This document shows, piece by piece, positions 7,789 through 16,382 of a DNA stretch of 47,911 nucleotides. A program made the position numbers and the translations under genes. Location: assembly GCA_017439545.1 (NCBI GenBank), contig JAFSIW010000054.1, forward strand, positions 1 to 47,911, in the 5' to 3' direction. This DNA is from Clostridia bacterium. Lineage in GTDB: Bacteria > Bacillota > Clostridia > Oscillospirales > Acutalibacteraceae. The notes under the pieces are model-generated. The model was not told the origin of the DNA, searched no databases, and was given only the letters and a program-made list of their open reading frames with translations. Within the stretch, counting starts at the first letter, position 1; the number at the start of each line of letters is the position of its first letter.

Positions 7789-9202
7789 TCTTCACACCTC
7801 CGTATAAAACAGGATTGCGCAGGGCTTTAAAGCGGGATACGCCTTTGAGCATCAAGCGAGAAGCGGCTACGCCGAAGATGAAGTTGAAGATTACACCAAT
7901 CAGCAGGGTGTAGCCGAAGGAGTAGATGGAGCCGGTAATGGTATTGGCGATTGCCAAACCGGGAATCAGACCGACGGTGTGGTTGTAAACCCACATAAAG
8001 GGCCACAGAATCTTTGCCCAGATGCTGCTGTACGGTCCGAAAATACCCATCAGAATAATGGCGATGATCACGTTGGTTACGTTACCGTCCAGAATAGCGG
8101 AGAAGGCGCTGGAGAAACCGGCATCAATGGCGCCGTCCAGTGTCTTTTTGTTGTAGCGCAGTTCTTCTTTGATCCGCTCGGCGGTAATTACGTTGGAGTC
8201 AACGCCCATACCGATGGAAAGAATGATACCAGCAATACCGGGAATGGTGAGGGTAAAGCTGTCGGCACCGGCAAAGAAGCCGCTGGTGCAGGCAATGATA
8301 CCCGCGATCTGCCCCAGCACGGCAATGGCGGCGATCACACCGGGAACACGGTATTTGATGATCATCAGAATGGCAATCAGTGCAAAGGCGATAATACCTG
8401 CCAGCAGCATAACCTGCAGAGAGCGTTCGCCCATGGTGGGGTTGATCACACGAATGGTGTCGTCTACCTTCAAGGCGAAGGGCAGAGCACCGGCGTTGAT
8501 TTTTTCAGAAACCTCTTCTACGTATTCCAGCGTCATATCCTGACCGGAAATAATGGCTTGTCCGTTTTCGATTACCTCGTTCACTTTTGCATCAGACAGC
8601 ATTTCATCATCCAACCAAATGGAGATGTTGCTGTTGAGATACGTTTTGGTAGCGGCGGCAAATTTAGATTTACCGGCATCGGTCAGTTGCAATTGAATGA
8701 CGTAGCCCTGTTGTTCGTTGTAACCGGGGGCGGCGCTTTCAACGTCAGCCGCACCCTGCAACAGGGGCGTGCCGGTTTTTTCACTGCCGGCATAGAACGA
8801 AACCATAGCGGTTTCACCCAATTCCCGCACGGCTTCGGCGGGATCGTAGTCGGTTTCTTCCGACTGCCAGGGGAACCGAACGATGATCTGTTTGTTTTCA
8901 TTGTCGGTGTAAACTTCACTGTCGGTGATGTTTTTGTTGACCAGACGGGTGTTGATAATGGTTTCGGCATTGGCCATATCCTCCGAGGTGATGGTATCGA
9001 ATTCTTCCTCGGTTACATCAGGGGTAAAAATGGCTTCCACGCCGCCCTGAATGTCAATGCCCCAACGAATATCGGCGGCACCCTTTACATAGATCTTTTC
9101 GGTATCGCCGTAATAGTTGCTTACCCCAAAGAAGGACAAGTAGGCGAAAACAAAGACCAGCAGGGCGACCACAATAAACGTGATTTTTCCTGAACGCTTC
9201 AT
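7781..9202 (-). CDS. secD: Protein translocase subunit SecD
   Basis: 473-residue partner of SecF. TM1 is at about 8-27, followed by the extracytoplasmic P1 region with DIRWGIDIQGGVEAIFTPD (the SecD D1-type motif), then five membrane segments containing GIAGIILSIGMGVDSNVIT and AERIKEELR. The start used is the ATG at 9202, eight bases after GGAGG (9215-9211). An ATG two codons upstream is only two bases from it. First gene of the secDF operon, with a strong promoter upstream. Length is normal for Clostridial SecD. Confidence 0.94.
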   Translation of the reverse strand: MKRSGKITFIVVALLVFVFAYLSFFGVSNYYGDTEKIYVKGAADIRWGIDIQGGVEAIFTPDVTEEEFDTITSEDMANAETIINTRLVNKNITDSEVYTDNENKQIIVRFPWQSEETDYDPAEAVRELGETAMVSFYAGSEKTGTPLLQGAADVESAAPGYNEQQGYVIQLQLTDAGKSKFAAATKTYLNSNISIWLDDEMLSDAKVNEVIENGQAIISGQDMTLEYVEEVSEKINAGALPFALKVDDTIRVINPTMGERSLQVMLLAGIIAFALIAILMIIKYRVPGVIAAIAVLGQIAGIIACTSGFFAGADSFTLTIPGIAGIILSIGMGVDSNVITAERIKEELRYNKKTLDGAIDAGFSSAFSAILDGNVTNVIIAIILMGIFGPYSSIWAKILWPFMWVYNHTVGLIPGLAIANTITGSIYSFGYTLLIGVIFNFIFGVAASRLMLKGVSRFKALRNPVLYGGVKND

Positions 9203-9256
9203 TGGCATTCCCTCCAATATTATTTGTATACAGTTACCTGCATACCGATAAAAAAC

Positions 9257-9285
9257 ATTATAGTATAAAACGGTGGAAAAGTCAA
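9257..9285 (-). promoter_or_regulatory. Promoter of the secDF operon
   Basis: Minus-strand TTGACT (9285-9280), a 17-base spacer and TATAAT (9262-9257). Confidence 0.78.
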
Positions 9286-9305
9286 TCGAAAAAGGGCAAA
9301 TAAAT

Positions 9306-9338
9306 CCAAAAGGCGGGAAGGTATATACCATCCCGCCC
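9306..9338 (-). terminator. Terminator of the VanY-type gene
   Basis: Stem GGCGGGATGGTAT/ATACCTTCCCGCC on the minus strand, one mismatch, followed by TTTTGG, just after the carboxypeptidase stop. Confidence 0.7.
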
Positions 9339-9348
9339 GAATATCGGA

Positions 9349-10263
9349 TTATTGTCCGCCGTTTTGCAGATAGGTTACGTATTCTTCCAAACAGTAACCC
9401 AGTTCATTGATGCGCTTGGCGTGCTTTACGCCCACAAAGCGATAATGCCACGGCTCCCAGGTAACGCCGGTGAAATTTTGCTTATCTTTTTCATATCGCA
9501 AAATAAACCCGTAGTCCTCAGAATTTTCTTTCAGCCATTTCCCTGCCTTGGTGTCCCCAAAACTGGTTTCCACACTGTTAAAGTCGATGGCCAATCCCGA
9601 TTGGTGCTCGCTGGTGCCCGGACGGGCAACGTGAGTAGCGGCATAAGCCTCGGCCTGTGCTTGAGTAAAGGAAGGATTTTCCCGCTTGGCGCGGTCTACC
9701 CGATTGTTGTACAGCCGTTGCTGGGTGGAATAAGAGCGATAGCCCGAAATGGCATAGATGGTAACCCCATCTGCCGAAGCGGCGTTGCACATATCCCGAT
9801 AGGCTTTTACAATGCGGGAATCCAGTTGTTCTCCGCCCACGTCGGTCATATCGGTCTTCCAGTTACCGTCCAGCGTGCTGTTGCCGTTGATCAGCCGCAG
9901 ATACCATTCGTCCAGTTCTTCGGCACCGCTTTTGGTATAGGTTATGTAGTCACCCTCAGGTGCGCTTTCACGGGAGGTGTCGGAAGAATCCTTCGATGCA
10001 TCGGAAGCGACCGAAGCATCCTTGGATTCGGCGGGCTGCAGCTGGTCCACCAGCGACGGTGTGGGACGGCTGGGTGTGTTTTCCACCGAGGAGTCGGACA
10101 CGTCGGTTTGGGTAACGTCATCGTCAAACAGCTTGGTAACCCCTTGAACGCCCTTTACAATACCCAATACCACAAGGCAAATCAAAATGACGCCGATAAT
10201 ATAAATGGCAAATTCCAATTTACGACCACCTTTGTTGTTTTTACGTTTTTTTGCAGAGGCCAT
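9349..10263 (-). CDS. Membrane-anchored D-alanyl-D-alanine carboxypeptidase, M15/VanY family
   Basis: 304-residue enzyme that trims D-Ala from peptidoglycan stem peptides outside the membrane. A basic N-terminus precedes one membrane segment (about 17-40), then a Ser/Asp/Thr-rich linker (about 50-105), then the catalytic domain. Zn-site motifs are visible: SGYRSYSTQQ, GTSEHQSGLAIDF (His and Asp ligands) and EPWHYRF (His ligand and catalytic Glu). The ATG follows GGAGGGTACTT. It is complete and of ordinary length for this family. Whether it acts on tetra- or pentapeptides cannot be read from sequence. Confidence 0.9.
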   Translation of the reverse strand: MASAKKRKNNKGGRKLEFAIYIIGVILICLVVLGIVKGVQGVTKLFDDDVTQTDVSDSSVENTPSRPTPSLVDQLQPAESKDASVASDASKDSSDTSRESAPEGDYITYTKSGAEELDEWYLRLINGNSTLDGNWKTDMTDVGGEQLDSRIVKAYRDMCNAASADGVTIYAISGYRSYSTQQRLYNNRVDRAKRENPSFTQAQAEAYAATHVARPGTSEHQSGLAIDFNSVETSFGDTKAGKWLKENSEDYGFILRYEKDKQNFTGVTWEPWHYRFVGVKHAKRINELGYCLEEYVTYLQNGGQ

Positions 10264-10300
10264 AAGTAAGTACCCTCCTGTTCATCCTATTCAAAATGAG

Positions 10301-10333
10301 CTTCGGTTATAAGTTGGCAGGTTCGAGCCCTGC
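10301..10333. other. Hairpin resembling a tRNA T-arm downstream of gpmI
   Basis: Inverted repeat AAGTTGGCAGG/CCTGCCAACTT enclosing TTCGAGC, the classic T-loop heptamer. It lies just after the gpmI stop and could serve as an mRNA 3' end, but it has no T-run and no other tRNA arm is recognisable beside it. Confidence 0.4.
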
Positions 10334-10337
10334 CAAC

Positions 10338-11873
10338 TTATTCGGCAATCAGACTTTCGCCGGTCATTTCTTTGGGTTGCGGGATGGCTAAGATCTTCAG
10401 CATGGTGGGAGAAATGTCAGCCAAACGGCCGCCTTCCCGCAGTTTGCAATCCAACCCTACCACCGCAAAAGGTACGGGATAGGTGGTGTGAGCGGTAAAG
10501 GGAGTGCCGTCATCTTCTGCCATGTAGTCGGCGTTGCCGTGGTCGGCGGTAATCAGGGCGATGCCGCCCATTTTGTTTACCGATTCCACCACCTTGCCCA
10601 CGCAGGTGTCTACGGTTTCTACGGCTTTCACAGCGGCATCAAACACACCGGTGTGACCAACCATGTCGCAGTTGGCGAAGTTCAGAATCACCGCATCGTA
10701 TTTGCCGCTTTCAATGGCTTCGCATACTGCTTCACATACGGGAGGAGCGCTCATTTCGGGCATCAGGTCAAAGGTGGAAACGTCGGGAGTAGGAATCAGA
10801 ATACGATCTTCCCCTTCGAATTTTACCTCTTCGCCACCGTTGTAGAAGAAGGTAACGTGAGCGTATTTGGTGGTTTCGGCGATCCGCAATTGGGTTTTGC
10901 CTGCTTTGCTCAGGGTTTCGCCCATGGTCATGGTGAGGGCTTCGGGAGCAAATGCCACCTGCACGTTTGGCATGGTAGCATCGTATTCGGTCATGCAAAC
11001 GTAGGTAAGGGGGAAGCAACCCTTTGTCCGTTCAAATCCGTCAAAGGCGGGGTCCACAAAGGCACGGGTGATTTCACGGGCGCGGTCGGGACGGAAGTTG
11101 AAGAATACCACAGCGTCATTTTCTTCCACGTTACCGTCGTCAGTAAACACGGTGGGAATAACGAATTCGTCGGTTAAGAACTTGCCGTCTTCATCTTTGG
11201 TTTCGTAAGAGGCTTGTACGGCGGCAACGGGATCAGTAGCACGGATGCCTTCGCCCAATACCATGGCATCGTAGGCTTTTTTCACACGAGTCCATTGGGT
11301 ATCACGGTCCATCCCGTAGTAACGACCGGCAATGGTAGCCAGCTTACCTACGCCGATCTCGTCCATTTTGGCAATGGCTTCGGCCACGTAATCTTTACCC
11401 GAGGCAGGGGGAACGTCACGACCGTCTAACAGACCGTGAACGAATACCTTGTCAAGGCCCATCCGCTTTGCCATTTTAAGCAAAGCCCACAAATGGGTGT
11501 TGTGGCTATGTACCCCGCCGTCAGACAGCAAGCCCAACAGATGCAGTTTGGTACCCTTTTGCTTGCAGGATTCCATAGCGGCCTTCAGGGTTTTGTTTTC
11601 AAAAAAGTCCCCGTCTTGAATGGATTTGGTGATGCGGGTCAGTTCCTGATATACCACACGACCTGCGCCGATGTTGGTATGACCCACCTCGCTGTTGCCC
11701 ATTTGCCCGTCGGGCAAGCCAACGTCCATGCCCGAAGCACCGATCTTGGTGGTGGGGCAGGTGGCGAAGATCTTGTCCAAATTGGGGGTGGAAGCGGCGG
11801 CAATGGCATTGTTTTTATCGCTGGGGTTCATACCGAAACCGTCCATAATTACTAAAACAACCGGTTTTTTCAT
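10338..11873 (-). CDS. gpmI: 2,3-bisphosphoglycerate-independent phosphoglycerate mutase
   Basis: 511-residue cytoplasmic enzyme converting 3-phosphoglycerate to 2-phosphoglycerate with Mn2+. The alkaline-phosphatase-type metal sites are seen at the N-terminus (VIMDGFG) and near the C-terminus (ITADHGNAD, AHTTYPVPF). The phosphoserine is in GQMGNSEVGHTNIGAGR. Last gene of the pgk-tpiA-gpmI operon, 14 bases after tpiA, preceded by AGGAGATTT. Normal family length. Confidence 0.97.
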   Translation of the reverse strand: MKKPVVLVIMDGFGMNPSDKNNAIAAASTPNLDKIFATCPTTKIGASGMDVGLPDGQMGNSEVGHTNIGAGRVVYQELTRITKSIQDGDFFENKTLKAAMESCKQKGTKLHLLGLLSDGGVHSHNTHLWALLKMAKRMGLDKVFVHGLLDGRDVPPASGKDYVAEAIAKMDEIGVGKLATIAGRYYGMDRDTQWTRVKKAYDAMVLGEGIRATDPVAAVQASYETKDEDGKFLTDEFVIPTVFTDDGNVEENDAVVFFNFRPDRAREITRAFVDPAFDGFERTKGCFPLTYVCMTEYDATMPNVQVAFAPEALTMTMGETLSKAGKTQLRIAETTKYAHVTFFYNGGEEVKFEGEDRILIPTPDVSTFDLMPEMSAPPVCEAVCEAIESGKYDAVILNFANCDMVGHTGVFDAAVKAVETVDTCVGKVVESVNKMGGIALITADHGNADYMAEDDGTPFTAHTTYPVPFAVVGLDCKLREGGRLADISPTMLKILAIPQPKEMTGESLIAE

Positions 11874-11887
11874 AGTCGTAAATCTCC

Positions 11888-12655
11888 TTATTTAGAAGCG
11901 GCTTTCACAATAGCGGCAAAGTCGGGGGCTTTCAGCGAAGCACCGCCGATCAAACCGCCGTCTACGTGTTCCATGGCAACCAGTTCATCGGCATTTTTGG
12001 CATTCATAGAGCCGCCGTATTGAACGGTGACGGTTTCGGCAACCGCTTTGCCGTATACTTCGGCAATGGCTTCACGCACGTAGCCGTTGCCTTGGTTGGC
12101 TTGGTCAGCCGTAGCGGTAACGCCGGTGCCGATGGCCCATACAGGCTCGTAAGCAATGATGATATTCTTCAGTTGATCGGCAGAGATGTTGGTGAGTGCC
12201 ATTTTGGTTTGGAATTTTAAGAGAGTTTCGGTGTAGCCCAATTCCCGTTGCTCCAAGGTTTCGCCCACGCAAACGATGGCGGTCAGACCGGCATTCACAG
12301 CAGCCAAGGTGCGCAGGTTGACGGTTTGGTCGGTTTCACCGAAATATTGACGGCGTTCACTGTGACCCACAACCACGTATTTTACACCGGATTCGATCAG
12401 CATTTGGGCAGAAACTTCGCCGGTGTAAGCGCCGCTTTCTTTAAAGTGCACGTTTTCAGCGCCGATTTCAATGTTAGAGCCTTTGGCGGCTTCCACAGCG
12501 GCGGGGATATCAATAAACGGTACGCACAATACCACTTTGCAGTCGGCATCGGCTACCAAAGGTTTCATTTCGTTGATCAGAGCGGTGGTTTCGGCAGGGG
12601 TTTTGTTCATTTTCCAGTTGCCGGCAATCACGGCAGAACGGACAGCTTTGTTCAT
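11888..12655 (-). CDS. tpiA: Triosephosphate isomerase
   Basis: 255-residue TIM-barrel enzyme interconverting dihydroxyacetone phosphate and glyceraldehyde 3-phosphate. Landmarks are AGNWKMNKT (Asn and Lys of the active site), VVGHSERRQYFGE (catalytic His), AYEPVWAIGTG (catalytic Glu, start of flexible loop 6) and YGGSMNAKNADEL (phosphate site). It is complete, and its start follows AGAGGAATGAACT. It lies between pgk and gpmI in the same operon; a hairpin separates it from pgk. Confidence 0.97.
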   Translation of the reverse strand: MNKAVRSAVIAGNWKMNKTPAETTALINEMKPLVADADCKVVLCVPFIDIPAAVEAAKGSNIEIGAENVHFKESGAYTGEVSAQMLIESGVKYVVVGHSERRQYFGETDQTVNLRTLAAVNAGLTAIVCVGETLEQRELGYTETLLKFQTKMALTNISADQLKNIIIAYEPVWAIGTGVTATADQANQGNGYVREAIAEVYGKAVAETVTVQYGGSMNAKNADELVAMEHVDGGLIGGASLKAPDFAAIVKAASK

Positions 12656-12686
12656 AGTTCATTCCTCTTTCTAAAACATAGATTTG

Positions 12687-12711
12687 GGCGGTCAACCCGA
12701 CCGCCCAAGCA
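12687..12711. other. Intercistronic stem-loop between pgk and tpiA
   Basis: Ten-bp inverted repeat TTGGGCGGTC/GACCGCCCAA with a 5-base loop and no T-run. It may protect or process the 3' end of the pgk message rather than terminate it. Confidence 0.55.
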
Positions 12712-12722
12712 AAGTGCAATTC

Positions 12723-13916
12723 TTATTTATCGTTGAGAGCGGCAATACCGGGCAGTTCTTTTCCTTCTAAGAATTCCAGAGAAGCACCGCCGCCGGTGGA
12801 GATGTGGGTCATCTTATCGGCAAAGCCCAATTTTTGAACGGCGGCTACCGAGTCGCCACCGCCGATGATGGAGATGGAATCGGATTCAGCCACGGCTTTG
12901 GCAACCGAAATGGTACCGGATGCAAAACGATCCCATTCCGAAACACCCATCGGTCCGTTCCAGATCACGGTGCGGGCGCCTTTAACAGCGTTGGCAAACA
13001 GTTCTTCCGAGCGGGGACCGATGTCCAGACCCATGTAACCGTCGGGAATACCGTCTTCTACGTTGGCAATGATCATATCGCAATCGGGATCGTATTTGTC
13101 GCCGCAGCGGCTGTCCAGAGGCAGCAAGAAGTTTACGCCTTTTTCTTTGGCCAATTTTACAATGTCGTTGGCAAGATCAAATTTGTCGGTTTCGCAAAGA
13201 GAAGTACCGATGGGCTCGCCTGCGGCGGCTTTGAAGGTGTAAGCCATAGCACCGCCGATGATGAGGGTGTCAACTTTGTTCAGCAGGTTTTCGATAACGC
13301 CGATCTTGTCGGAAACTTTGGCGCCGCCCAGAATGGCAACGAAGGGACGAGCGGGATCAGCCAAGGCTTTGCCCATAACGTCGATTTCTTTTTGAATCAG
13401 ATAACCGCAAACGGCAGGCAGATAATCAGCCACACCGGTGGTGGAGGAGTGAGCGCGGTGAGCAGTACCGAAGGCGTCGTTCACGTAGATTTCGGCAAGG
13501 TCAGCCAAGGCTTTGGAGAAAGCAGGATCGTTCTTGGTTTCTTCAGCGTGATAGCGCACGTTTTCAATGAGAACGGCTTCCCCTTCTTTTACGTTGGCGG
13601 CCAATTCTTTGGCGGATTCGCCGATTACGTCGGTAGCCATTTTTACTTCAAAGCCCAGATGCTCGCTCAAGCGTTTGGCAACGGGAGCCAGAGAAAATTC
13701 GGGTTTGAATTCGCCCTTGGGACGACCCAAGTGAGAGCAGAGGATAACCTTTGCTTTATTGTCCAACAAATATTTGATGGTGGGCAAAGAAGAAACAATG
13801 CGTTTTTCGTTGGTGATCTCGCCGTCTTTCAGCGGCACGTTGAAGTCGCAACGAACAAGCACGCGCTTGCCGGCAACGTCAATATCTTCAATGGTTTTTT
13901 TGTTGAGAGCATTCAT
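12723..13916 (-). CDS. pgk: Phosphoglycerate kinase
   Basis: 397-residue glycolytic kinase making ATP from 1,3-bisphosphoglycerate. Seen: [21 protein letters not shown], the Arg-containing [22 protein letters not shown] and the nucleotide-site [13 protein letters not shown]. The start at 13916 is fixed by GGAGGTTATCAT. An in-frame ATG 33 codons upstream would add a nonhomologous extension and is rejected. First gene of the pgk-tpiA-gpmI operon with a near-consensus promoter. No gapA is in the window. Confidence 0.97.
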   Translation of the reverse strand: MNALNKKTIEDIDVAGKRVLVRCDFNVPLKDGEITNEKRIVSSLPTIKYLLDNKAKVILCSHLGRPKGEFKPEFSLAPVAKRLSEHLGFEVKMATDVIGESAKELAANVKEGEAVLIENVRYHAEETKNDPAFSKALADLAEIYVNDAFGTAHRAHSSTTGVADYLPAVCGYLIQKEIDVMGKALADPARPFVAILGGAKVSDKIGVIENLLNKVDTLIIGGAMAYTFKAAAGEPIGTSLCETDKFDLANDIVKLAKEKGVNFLLPLDSRCGDKYDPDCDMIIANVEDGIPDGYMGLDIGPRSEELFANAVKGARTVIWNGPMGVSEWDRFASGTISVAKAVAESDSISIIGGGDSVAAVQKLGFADKMTHISTGGGASLEFLEGKELPGIAALNDK

Positions 13917-13962
13917 ACTATGATAACCTCCAAAATAGTATTGTAATAAACATTCAAAATGA

Positions 13963-13991
13963 ATTATAGTATATTTTTCCCCGCATTTCAA
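13963..13991 (-). promoter_or_regulatory. Promoter of the pgk-tpiA-gpmI operon
   Basis: Minus-strand TTGAAA (13991-13986), a 17-base spacer and a perfect TATAAT (13968-13963). Confidence 0.75.
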
Positions 13992-14047
13992 GAGGTTTTT
14001 CACCGAAAAATCCATTATTTTTCAAAAAAGAAGGGTTTTGTGTCTTC

Positions 14048-14752
14048 ATGTTGCTGTTTGTTACCTCTCATACCCAAAAAATCGGCTTTTTCAGCCGCCG
14101 CAAAGCAAATCGGGGCAAACTCCCCCCTCTGCTGACGGGAATAAACGTGGGCGGCTATCCCGCCGTTCGTCTGGCACTGTTGGGGCGGGTGGGACAAGGG
14201 CACCTACATTATCTCACCCCCTATCTTGAACGGGGAGACGTGTTGATTGCCGACAAGGCGCTCTCACCCATGCTTGCCGCACAAGAAGCCTACCTTACCG
14301 AATACGCCCGCCGACAATGTGTGAATCTGGCTCTTTCATTGTTAAAACGCCGCAGCACAGCGGTGTTGGTGGATCGGGCAGGGGAGTGCGTAGGGGTTGC
14401 CGCCGAACTGCTGAAAATCTGCAACACGGTGTGGGTGGCAACAAGGCGGGCGGAACTGTTTGCGCCCTGCGCCGCCTATACGTGGGAGCAGTACGGCAAT
14501 CAGCCCTTGTTTGTAACGGGGGAGTTGCCCTGTGCCGATATGGTGGTGGCACCCTACGGGTTAGAGGGATGGCACTATGCGGGTGGCAAACTGTTTTGTC
14601 CCGATGGGGGCGTGTTTCCCAAACCCCACGAGTTTTATCTTCCCGATTACGTCCATCTGCCGGGCTTTGACCCTGCCGCCGTCACCGCAGGGGTGTTCGC
14701 CGCCTTTCACCCCAAAGAACTGATGACTGCTTTGCCTGATATAGCCCGATAA
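14048..14752 (+). CDS. Conserved-looking protein of unknown function
   Basis: 234-residue soluble protein, not recognised. The ATG at 14048 is about a dozen bases after GAAGGG. The N-terminal third is basic. The middle, RRSTAVLVDRAGECVGVAAE followed by CNTVWVATRRAELF, has an alternating strand-helix pattern reminiscent of a Rossmann-like fold. The C-terminal part has aromatic-rich segments (GLEGWHYAGGKLF, PHEFYLPDYVHLPG). It has no signal peptide or clear membrane segment and no known catalytic motif. It is divergent from pgk and convergent with the solute-binding genes, sharing their terminator. That the ORF is real is supported by codon use like its neighbours and by the terminator placed right after its stop. 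Confidence 0.7.
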   Translation: MLLFVTSHTQKIGFFSRRKANRGKLPPLLTGINVGGYPAVRLALLGRVGQGHLHYLTPYLERGDVLIADKALSPMLAAQEAYLTEYARRQCVNLALSLLKRRSTAVLVDRAGECVGVAAELLKICNTVWVATRRAELFAPCAAYTWEQYGNQPLFVTGELPCADMVVAPYGLEGWHYAGGKLFCPDGGVFPKPHEFYLPDYVHLPGFDPAAVTAGVFAAFHPKELMTALPDIAR

Positions 14753-14755
14753 ACT

Positions 14756-14789
14756 AAAAACGGAGTTCTTTGAAAAGAACTCCGTTTTT
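14756..14789. terminator. Bidirectional terminator
   Basis: Fifteen-bp stem AAAAACGGAGTTCTT/AAGAACTCCGTTTTT between convergent genes. Confidence 0.9.
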
Positions 14790-14802
14790 TGGGGGATTCG
14801 AT

Positions 14803-16347
14803 TTAATCGTTGATCACAAAATCATAAAATGGCATGTAATATTCGTCCAATTCGGATTGGAATTGTCTGACGATTCGTTGCATGGGAGTTTCACCGGTTA
14901 CCATAGCGGGAACGGGTGCCGACGCTAATTGTTCAAGGCTTACCACACCCACAGAGTAATCCAACGTCGCTTTGTTTGGCAAATCCGCCACGTGCTGTGC
15001 CGAGGTTTCATCCAACCCCTTTTGCAGATATTGTTGTTTTACCTGCTGTTTCACATAGGGATTCAACAGTTGCAGTTGAGTCGCCAAAGCAATTGCGGCA
15101 GAGGCTTTTTCCTCTTTGCCTTTGGGTACCGAGAACACTGTGCCGGCGACGGTTTGGTAACTGTCGTTTTCTGCTTTCACCATGGGAATAAACCCTACCT
15201 CAAAATCGGCGTTGCCTAAAATTTGGTCGCTATAACTTACGTATCCTGCAAACAGTAAGGCTTGACCTTCGGTAAAAGCTTCCATGCATTGGGCGGTGTC
15301 CGCTTTATACAACCAGGATTTGTCGGTTTTCATCATTTCCTGCAAGGTAAGATAAGGAGCGGTTTCCAGTTGAGCGGAAATATTTTCTTTCACATATACG
15401 GCAGGTTTTTCCACACCCGTTTCGTTGTTGTATTCCAAACAGGATAAGCCACCGCCTGCCACAAATGCCATTTCCAACAGTTGTACATTGGCGGTTATGC
15501 CGTAAAGGTTGGGGTTACCGTCTTGGTCGGTGTCTTTCGTAGCCAAAGCGGTTAATTCCCGCAAGGTGGCAAAATCCCATTTGCCTTCGGCATATAATGC
15601 GTTTAAATCATAGTCGGGGGCGACTTGGTTGAGCAGGGTCTTGTTATAAAAGATCCCTTGCATACCGCCTTCACGCAGTTCGAAGCCCACACCGTAAAGA
15701 TACTGACCAAATCCAGTGGCACGGGTCGGGATTTCGCGGCTTAATTGATTGGGTAAGCCTTGTAAATTCACCAGATATCCTTCTCGTCCCATGTTGCGGG
15801 CAAACGCATAATTCAGTTCCAATACGTCAGCAGTTTCTTGTGACGATTGCAGGTCGCTTTGCACCGAATCCCCTTGGGGGACAATGGTTAAGGCCATGCC
15901 GTATTGTTGCTCTAATTTGTCTATGAATGAAGCATACGGCTCGGTACGGTAACGGTCGGCAAAAAAAGTTTTCAAGGTCAGGTTTTGTCCGTATAAGCCT
16001 GCATCCGCAGGGAAACGGTCAATTTTGCCTACTACTTTTTGCAGGATTTGTAAAGCGTCTGCGGCATTGATGTGACCGTCACCGTCTACGTCGGCGGCAA
16101 TGCCCGCTCCCGGCGCATCGTTATAACGGTCATGCGGATCAAAAGAAATTTTACCCACACAAGATTTTAATACTCGAAGGGCATCGTCAGCACCAATGTT
16201 GCCGTTGCGACTTACATCCCCCATGATAACAGGGGTGGTGGCAAGGTCGTTTTCAACCGGCGGAGTGTTGCTTTCGGTCTGCGCCGCGGCGGTCATAGGG
16301 GTAAGCAGCAGGGTAAGGGTGAGTAGTACAGCAATCCATTGTTTCAT
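14803..16347 (-). CDS. Secreted dockerin-solute-binding protein fusion (second of pair)
   Basis: 514 residues. Signal peptide 1-22 (MKQWIAVLLTLTLLLTPMTA) has no lipobox Cys, so it is released rather than lipid-anchored. Residues 40-112 are a type I dockerin with two Ca loops (GDVSRNGNIGADDAL, ADVDGDGHINAADAL) ending KVVGKIDRFPA. The rest (about 118-514) is a family 1 extracellular solute-binding domain: a GIFYNKTLL strand, a KWDFATLRELTALATKDTDQ segment, and ADFEVGFIPMV followed by FSVPKGKEEKASA. The first dockerin loop has Ser-Arg in place of Asn-Gly. It follows a paralogue 35 bases upstream in one operon. No ABC permease genes are adjacent. Ligand unknown, probably a glycan. Confidence 0.85.
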   Translation of the reverse strand: MKQWIAVLLTLTLLLTPMTAAAQTESNTPPVENDLATTPVIMGDVSRNGNIGADDALRVLKSCVGKISFDPHDRYNDAPGAGIAADVDGDGHINAADALQILQKVVGKIDRFPADAGLYGQNLTLKTFFADRYRTEPYASFIDKLEQQYGMALTIVPQGDSVQSDLQSSQETADVLELNYAFARNMGREGYLVNLQGLPNQLSREIPTRATGFGQYLYGVGFELREGGMQGIFYNKTLLNQVAPDYDLNALYAEGKWDFATLRELTALATKDTDQDGNPNLYGITANVQLLEMAFVAGGGLSCLEYNNETGVEKPAVYVKENISAQLETAPYLTLQEMMKTDKSWLYKADTAQCMEAFTEGQALLFAGYVSYSDQILGNADFEVGFIPMVKAENDSYQTVAGTVFSVPKGKEEKASAAIALATQLQLLNPYVKQQVKQQYLQKGLDETSAQHVADLPNKATLDYSVGVVSLEQLASAPVPAMVTGETPMQRIVRQFQSELDEYYMPFYDFVIND

Positions 16348-16382
16348 AGGGGCATCTCCTTTCGATAATAATGATTCAAATT

